Source of the DNA: Alentia gelatinosa
Lineage: Eukaryota > Annelida > Polychaeta > Phyllodocida > Polynoidae
Length of the DNA: 64,000 nt
Reading direction: 5' to 3'
NCBI GenBank assembly: GCA_950022655.1
Contig: OX465587.1
Span: 24,927,716 to 24,991,715 of the forward strand
Shown here: positions 58,392 to 64,000 of the stretch, piece by piece
How the letters are laid out: each line of letters begins with the position of its first letter
How positions within the stretch are numbered: the stretch's first letter is position 1
The notes under the pieces: generated by a model
Databases searched by the model: none
What the model saw: only the letters and a program-made list of their open reading frames with translations
Told to the model about the DNA's origin: nothing
Translations under genes and position numbers: made by a program

Positions 58392-58619
58392 GGGTCTAAC
58401 AGAGTAAGGCACCCATTTGCCTGTTCCCTCTGCCTGAGGCAGAAAGGAATTTTATGAATGGCTGTTCTGATCTTAGTGCCACCTCAAGCCACTAGTTACC
58501 GGCAAATCAACTGTCCAACCATGCTAGTTTTCTTTTGTCTTTTTTTTTCAATGAAGCATGTGAGTCCGCATTTACTCAATTTGGAATAGTATTTACCTCA
58601 CACTACCTATTCATCTAAA

Positions 58620-59130
58620 TATCGCCGACCATCAGCCTACCGTCCTGTCTCCAAAACCCTGTCACAGACAAGCGTCAGCTAGTCTGTTGGTAATCGGCGA
58701 CAGTCTGTCAGCTCTAGATACCATTGTTTTTCCGAACCACCAAAGATTCTGGCCACCAGATCATCATCTCTTGAGCAACATCCCTACCTAATTTGCATAA
58801 TTGGTGCATCGCCTGGAGTGTCTGCTGTAATTTGTGTTGGTTAGAAAAAACTGATTCACTTGATTCTCAGTCGACCAGCCGATAAGCCAACAAGACTTTC
58901 CCGGGATCCGTGTTCAGTGCGCGCCCACATATACCAAGATACACACCATCAACATGGAGCGGGCGATACCAGCTATGCACCTAACCACGATCAGAGACAG
59001 AAAATTCAGACAGTTTATGTACCCTGGGCGGAATCCTAGCACCAGATGTTGCTATACACCTTCATAACATCAAGGCATATCTTTATTTACCTTCATTGTT
59101 CCCATACAAATATCAACATGGTGGCACATA
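58620..59130 (-). repeat. Dispersed repeat, minus-oriented copy
   Basis: The reverse complement of this stretch matches 52320-52900 over most of its length, with small gaps. No coding capacity was seen. Confidence 0.8.
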
Positions 59131-59841
59131 GTTGGCTAAAATCAATAGTCCCATTACAATGACTTCCGAGCCTCCATATCTCACCTTGGTTGTCGAGAGG
59201 AGACCATTTTGATTAAATTTAGTTCCTATGTCCCTCTAAGTAGGTGGGGGAAGACTCTGAAATAACACCCCTTTTTTAAAATTCACCCCGAGGACAGGGC
59301 TAACGGCCAAAAACAGTCACCAACATGGATCTAGATGAGGTAGAAAGGCATATAAGGTGTCATTTCCCAATGAACATAACATGAGGAATTCAATTAAATG
59401 CATTTCAAATCGATGTGATATGTTCTATCACTAAATTCAGGAAAAAGCAGTAATATAACACTTCACAGAGCCCTTATATAGCATTTTATCATATGACTAC
59501 TTTTGTACACATACGACCATAACATACATCAGTATCACACATAGTTCTCATCACTTTGCACAATTTCAATATTCCTTATCAGAAGATTCAGCAGCAGTCA
59601 TCGTCACTACTCTCCTCATCGCCTTGTGGGCAGGCAGTGGTAGCTGAAGTGATTTAGGGATTGAGGGTAGAGGAAATTGAACTGGCATACACAGTCCTTC
59701 TTGGAGCTGCCATCCATTACCAAAGGGTGAGGAATGGCTCCTGAGGTCATAATGTATTTGCAGATAAGCAACTGCTCCGCTCGATACACAGATTTTGCCC
59801 AGTCTGAGCGTCGTAGTGTATGGAGAATTGCTCATAGTCCG

Positions 59842-59879
59842 TTCACGCACCGCGCCGCCTTTGGGTTACGGTACGTGAA
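59842..59879. repeat. Hairpin element, copy 2
   Basis: TTCACGCACCG and CGGTACGTGAA pair with one mismatch around the loop CGCCGCCTTTGGGTTA. Loop and flanks (TAGTC before, GGTCTA...GAG after) match copy 1 at 58356. Confidence 0.65.
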
Positions 59880-60821
59880 GGTCTATGAGAGCATGGATCT
59901 GACTGGCCAGCCACCTTTGTGATAGGAATTTAGTGGTTGGCTGTTCTTTTTATAGCATCAGTTTGACAAGCAGGAACCCTAGACTGTAGTATGTCTCATT
60001 GTCGCCAGGGCCAGGGCTCTCAGGCATTCCAATACACCTCAGTTTATCATCAAAAACAATTTTGATTACCATCCATATCGTAAATAATATATGTAGAACA
60101 AAAATCCAATTTAAATAACCTAGAAAGAAGCCAAACTTAGATGTTACTATTTTCTTTTGTGTATCTTTGAATAAAACGATCATTATCAATATGTTTGATC
60201 ATGAATGTTTCATATCAAGTTTCTCTGCATTATAAACGCAGACTGAAAAACGCCTTGGCCCTGGCGACAACGGGCTGTACTAGAGTCTAGGTAATAATCT
60301 GGTTACTGGCAAATCAGTCAGGACAGCATAGTACCAGCGGAGGCAGGAATTTCTGCCTCAAAATGGCAGCGCATAACAGTCTGAGTTTGAGCCTGTGCGC
60401 CCTGGCCCTGGCAACAACAGACTGTACTAGAGTCTAGAATTGCTCAGTGCGCTGCCTATCAGAAAAACGGGGAACTCTGCTTGCACATTAGTGCTGCCAA
60501 TGTCCACCAGACAGCAGCTAATTTGCTGGAGGTTGAAGCTCACTTAGAAATTGCAAACGGAAGTATTATACTCCATGATTGTTATAAATAATGTACATTT
60601 GTTCTGTTTGTTTGGGTAGTTTAACGTCCAATTTGTTCAATTAGACTTACTTTGGGTTCAACCGAATCTTCGAAATGAATGTAGGCAGAAATCTCACCCA
60701 GACAATTTACGAAGTTGAGTTCTTCTACTTCCTACACCACAGAGATGTAGTACGAGGAGGATTGGCCTTTGATGTAGCAGTAAATCTACCACTGCTGGGG
60801 GTGAAGGAGAAAAGTGGCTGT

Positions 60822-60903
60822 GGTGAGACTCAAACCATTTAAGTCCAACCACCTTGGGATGACAAGTCTAGTGCCTTCTACCACTGAGCTGTCTCACCAC
60901 CCC
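60822..60903 (-). mobile_element. tRNA-derived SINE head with intact acceptor stem
   Basis: On the minus strand, GGTGAGACAGCTCAGTGG gives a 5' acceptor strand and A box. CTAGACTTGTCATCC resembles a tRNA-Thr-like anticodon arm, and GGTTTGAGTCTCACC gives a B box and 3' acceptor strand. GGTGAGA and TCTCACC pair fully. The anticodon stem is broken and the arm before the B box is enlarged, so a SINE or tRNA pseudogene is more likely than a functional tRNA. Confidence 0.55.
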
Positions 60904-61595
60904 AGTCCCTTTAGTTATGGTTCTGTGCAAACATATCTGGTCTGCACCACGAGGAGGCGAGGCAACCAAGAGGGTGAACCGATTGGCAATTGCTGTCCAC
61001 CCCAGAAGCCCTAAATTGTTTAAGATTGTCAATGCCTTATATCGCGATTATTTCACCATTTAAATAGTACTCTCACTATCATACTGTGTTGCTAATGTAA
61101 TCGTTTTCCTATCTGTATTAACTTCCATGGTTGCACAGTATTGAGTTAATATAATTGAACCGAAAGTACAGGTGTAAAAAGTGGGATGATGGAAGAGCAG
61201 TGCCAAATAGTAATTATTTAAATATTGCCAAGTAGTTATTGCCATCGAAATCTCGGATATCCGTCAGTTAGAAGGAAAATTGCATTTCTAAACCAATACC
61301 TGCTTATGAGCGTTGCACCAAGGTGGTTCCTGGTCAGGCCATACAAACCACTACGAATGCATAGCTTTATCTAAGAGCAGCTTGTCTTGGAACATCCAGA
61401 GTATCATGGTAGTAAGAATGTACACGAACAGGGAAGTCTTGTATATGGGGTTAACATACCGAAGGTGTTTCAGATTAATCTACTTCCTTTTAACCTTTAC
61501 CTGTCTAATTCACTACACTAAGATTCGGCTAAATATGGTTTTGTGATAGCAGGATACTAACGAAAAGAAAACAAAATATGATTTACACTCTTCTT

Positions 61596-61601
61596 TTTAT
61601 T
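61596..61601 (-). terminator. RPLP2: RPLP2 poly(A) signal
   Basis: AATAAA on the minus strand lies 130 bp after the RPLP2 stop codon, giving a 3' UTR of about 150 nt, usual for a ribosomal protein gene. Confidence 0.7.
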
Positions 61602-61730
61602 GAGCGATGTTACTGTTTGATGTTACACGGTTTTGTTTCATCTCTTGTTCAACTTTTGATGTTATTCACATATTAGTTTGGATGTGCTTTCATTGATGTT
61701 CTTGAACTGATGTCCTTGGATCAGAGGCAT

Positions 61731-61810
61731 TTAGTCGAACAGACCGAAGCCCATGTCCTCATCTTCCTCCTCAGAGCTCTCTTCCTTCTTCTCTTCCTTC
61801 TTCTCCTCAG
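61731..61810 (-). CDS. RPLP2: RPLP2 coding exon 2 (acidic tail)
   Basis: The acceptor is GTTACAG on the minus strand; it enters in phase 1. It encodes 26 residues, EEKKEEKKEESSEEEDEDMG then FGLFD and TAA. Too short to be seen as an open frame without splicing. Confidence 0.95.
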
Positions 61811-63311
61811 CTGTAACAAAAATTTAGTGGATGTTTATCATTTAATGTCAATTTCCATTAAATCACAACACTGCAACAATTGGGTTTATCATCAATAACA
61901 AATTCCTTCATCTTCACATTGTGATGACCAGACAAACTGACATTTGTTTTGCTTTTTCATCTCACATCTGGTATTTTTTCCCCATTAGAAACGCTAACTA
62001 AACACCCAGGGATTGTTGCAAAACAGAATACTGAGTGAGCGATGATGTCGTAAACGTTAGCCAATTAGTCAGTGATAGAACATTTGTTTTGTTTTTTCAT
62101 CTCGCATCTGGGGGGTATTTTTCCCCATTAGAAACGCCCAGGGATTGTTGCAAAAACAGAATACTCAGTGGGCGATGATGTCACAAACGTTAGACAATTA
62201 GTCAGTGATAGGGGTGAAATAAAATCTGAACCACACTCGATCCTCAGCTTCATGTTGAAGTAACTGAGTTATCACACAAGGCAAAGCCGAGTGAGACAGT
62301 GTGCCACAAAGCTAATGGCTCCATCTGGGGTTCAGGAAACATGGCTTGGTACATAAATTCCTTCATGGGGCAACTATTCATGTAAATGATAAAATCGCAC
62401 ACGATGTAGGAGAATCTATATGCCAGACATTAGGATCCTCTCTAGTTCATTTTACATATTTGAATTTGTCTATGATTGGTAAAGCTTCGATATCTTTTCC
62501 GACATGACATAATTTAAGCCTATCAGATGCCAGTATTTCTCTTCTAGCTTGGCCTTATGGGTATGAGTATTTCCCAGTTTGTTTATTTGGTACGTCCAAA
62601 TTCATCATGACTCCCACAGAAATCTGAACGTCCCACAGCTGTAGATTAGACTAATGGGTAATAGGCACAGATCTGAGTGTTTTAGGCCTCCTTTAATTTT
62701 GGAATTTATAAGGATAAAAGAACAAGTTAATTTATTGAAGACGTAGGTAATACATTTACACGAGTAAAAAAGAATACTGTAAATAAAGTAACTGAAAAGG
62801 TGGATTTCTAAGGTAAAGTGAAAAGCTGCCGTCTCTGAATTACCAAAATAAAAAACATTACCTCAAAAGCAGGTAACTTTTTTTGTTTTACACATTCCTT
62901 GAAAACTTTTATTCCAAAGTCCCTGTAATTCTGACCGTGAAGACGGCATCAAATCTAACCAGCCATTAAAAGGGCGTAAAGGCACCCCCCTCCCCCCCTC
63001 TCCCTGGACGTATAACTTCTACCTTCTAAGAAGGGTTAAGAAAGTAACACAGAATACTGACCAGCTGCGGGGGCAGCACCTGTGGCAGCCGCGGGGGCAG
63101 CGCCGCCACCGGCGGGCATGGAGGAGAGCTTTTCGCGCCCGGCGGCCATCACTTGCTCGATGTCCTTGCCCTTGAGTTCATCGATCACCTTCTTGACGCA
63201 GGCGTCGTCAGCGTCGATGCCGACGGAGCTGAGGATCTTCTTGACATCAGCGGCGGATGGGCTCGAGTTTCCGCCGAGCACGGCAAGCAGATATGCGGCC
63301 ACGTAACGCAT
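61731..63311 (-). CDS. RPLP2: 60S acidic ribosomal protein P2 (whole gene, two coding exons)
   Basis: Joining 63311-63062 and 61810-61731 gives 330 nt: 109 residues and a stop. The protein starts MRYVAAYLLAVLGG, continues SPSAADVKKILSSVGI (helical dimerisation domain, about residues 1-65), has an Ala/Gly/Pro hinge (about 66-85) and an acidic tail ending EEEDEDMGFGLFD. That is the P-protein C-terminus that binds elongation factors, and the target of ribosome-inactivating proteins. Human RPLP2 has 115 residues, so length is normal. P2 pairs with P1 on P0 to form the ribosomal stalk in the cytoplasm. Being intron-bearing with intact splice sites, this is a gene and not a processed copy. Confidence 0.97.
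61811..63061 (-). other. RPLP2 intron between coding exons (1.25 kb)
   Basis: GTCAGT donor and GTTACAG acceptor. It contains a tandem duplication of about 135 bp (61940-62213). Introns of ribosomal protein genes often host snoRNAs, but no convincing C/D or H/ACA box set was found. Confidence 0.85.
61940..62213. repeat. Tandem duplication in the RPLP2 intron
   Basis: Two units, 61940-62079 and 62080-62213, share ACATTTGTTTTG, TTTTTCATCTC, CCCAGGGATTGTTGCAAAA, GCGATGATGTC and TTAGTCAGTGATAG at about 90% identity by eye. The second unit lacks some 10 bases. Confidence 0.85.
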
Positions 63312-63312
63312 T
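63062..63312 (-). CDS. RPLP2: RPLP2 coding exon 1
   Basis: The minus-strand acceptor TTGACTTTCAG is followed by a single A and then the ATG at 63311. The exon ends GCTG|GTCAGT in phase 1. The start is fixed by the family's invariant MRYVAAYLLA; a longer upstream frame runs through the intron and is not real. Confidence 0.95.
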
Positions 63313-63485
63313 CTGAAAGTCAAAACATGAGAATATTTAACCATTAACCATTTAATCACACCTCACTCAGGACGCAATTAGCTTCATACTACGATTTAAA
63401 TAATTTCCTCTTTCCTAAATTGACCATCTAATACTGTCCAGATGTTGTACCAAGAATGATTGCCTTTGGCAAAGCCAACACTCAC
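63313..63485 (-). other. Probable RPLP2 5' UTR intron (173 bp)
   Basis: Runs from donor GTGAGT (63485-63480) to the acceptor before the start codon. An intron right before the ATG is common in ribosomal protein genes. Confidence 0.5.
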
Positions 63486-63521
63486 GAGCGGAATAGATAA
63501 CAAAAAACTCGAAAAACAAAG
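63486..63521 (-). promoter_or_regulatory. RPLP2: Probable RPLP2 non-coding first exon with TOP-like start
   Basis: On the minus strand CTTTGTTTTTCGAG leads to CCGCTC|GTGAGT. A pyrimidine-rich start beginning with C is the mark of the 5' TOP element of ribosomal protein mRNAs, although a G interrupts it here. It would place the start site near 63521. Needs transcript data. Confidence 0.4.
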
Positions 63522-64000
63522 CCTTCTCGTAAAAAAAATCCCACAGAAAGTGGATACATTCTGATATGGTAAAAATAACAAAGGGGGCTACGACACTTAA
63601 TATGGTCTTCTGACAAATTAAAAGGTATGATTCTAGTTCTTGTTTCACAACTTGCAGGTTCTACTGTAGAAAATATTGAACAATTTGACATATTGCAATT
63701 TTGAACAGAAAGACCCCATTAACCTTATCTGACTGTCAAGTCTAACTTAAAGTCTTTATCCTGTTTATATTTGGCGGTTTCCATTTGGTAGATAATTCTG
63801 ACAGTCACTTAGTGTCATACTACTAGTATAGGGCTCATCAAATGTCACGAGGTATTGAATAAATCTTAAGTAACGGCACTGCTGGTCGACAGATCCCTAT
63901 ATTGTAGCAAACAAAACAGTAAACAATAATAAACCAAGTATGACATTTTTTGGTATCAACTTCAATGATTGCTCATTTTGTTGATACCCAATGCCAGGTC
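63522..64000. other. RPLP2 upstream flank
   Basis: AT-rich with no TATA box at the expected place, no CpG island and no second gene visible before the window ends. Confidence 0.6.

Larger units (their letters stand above)
55038..61595. other. Intergenic DNA, mostly AT-rich, no confident gene
   Basis: It contains an X-box-like cluster (55056-55504), two tRNA-derived SINE heads (57716-57785, 60822-60903), two related hairpins (58356-58391, 59842-59879), the minus-oriented copy of a dispersed repeat (58620-59130), and three copies of a CCCTGGCCCTGGCGACAA motif near 60000, 60259 and 60406. The stretch 55560-57470 is AT-rich and featureless. Further exons of the 54-kb candidate gene may be hidden here. 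Confidence 0.6.

Noticed and set aside
59566..59850. Minus-strand frame of 94 codons, with an acidic DEESSDDDCC ending in a shifted frame
   Set aside because: It could be a decayed transposase tail, but the acidic frame is open for only about 20 codons and nothing upstream supports it.
60822..60903. Functional tRNA gene
   Set aside because: The acceptor stem pairs, but the anticodon stem is broken and the region before the B box is too long, so it is called a SINE head.
61811..61905. C/D snoRNA in the RPLP2 intron (TTGATGATAAAC resembles a C box on the minus strand)
   Set aside because: No D box (CTGA) at a suitable place and no terminal stem.
63312..63359. N-terminal extension of RPLP2 from an upstream ATG
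   Set aside because: It runs through the intron acceptor TTTCAG, and all P2 proteins start at MRYVAAYLLA.

Overview
The window is nuclear DNA of an animal, most likely a marine invertebrate. Genes are split by GT-AG introns of 0.2 to 10 kb, and the DNA between exons is AT-rich and full of short non-coding transposons. I cannot name the species. A PRDM14 orthologue of this completeness and the style of the repeats would fit a cephalochordate or another non-vertebrate deuterostome, but a lophotrochozoan is not excluded.

Two genes are certain. (1) PRDM14, plus strand, 9404-42541. Eleven coding exons join with consistent phases into one 686-codon frame. It encodes a low-complexity N-terminus (poly-Ala, Ala-His-Gln repeats, poly-Gly), a PR (SET-like) domain and six zinc fingers in the order known from vertebrate PRDM14, followed by a 67-residue tail. 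A GC-rich region with G-runs and an NRF-1-type palindrome precedes exon 1. (2) RPLP2, minus strand, 63522-61596. It encodes the 60S acidic ribosomal protein P2 (109 residues) in two coding exons, with a probable non-coding first exon and a poly(A) signal.

A third gene is possible on the plus strand between 53880 and about 55040. It has an NRF-1-type palindrome, a short start exon, a Pro/Ser/Thr-rich segment and an open segment that encodes a textbook heptad coiled coil. The family is not recognised and the exon joining is unresolved.

The rest is non-coding as far as I can see. Repeats recur throughout: a 285-bp MITE family (six copies), pogo/Tigger-like CAGTAGA elements with TA target sites, TAA-flanked palindromic MITEs in tandem, several long inverted repeats, two tRNA-derived SINE heads, a 0.6-kb inverted pair of one dispersed repeat, a TTGG-rich degenerate satellite and a CT/TA microsatellite. 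The layout is: 1-9.4 kb repeat-rich upstream DNA; 9.4-42.5 kb PRDM14; 42.5-53.8 kb intergenic with MITEs; 53.9-55.1 kb candidate gene; 55.1-61.6 kb repeat-rich intergenic; 61.6-63.5 kb RPLP2. PRDM14 and RPLP2 have no known functional link; they are simply neighbours. I saw no viral gene, CRISPR array, rRNA or intact tRNA gene.
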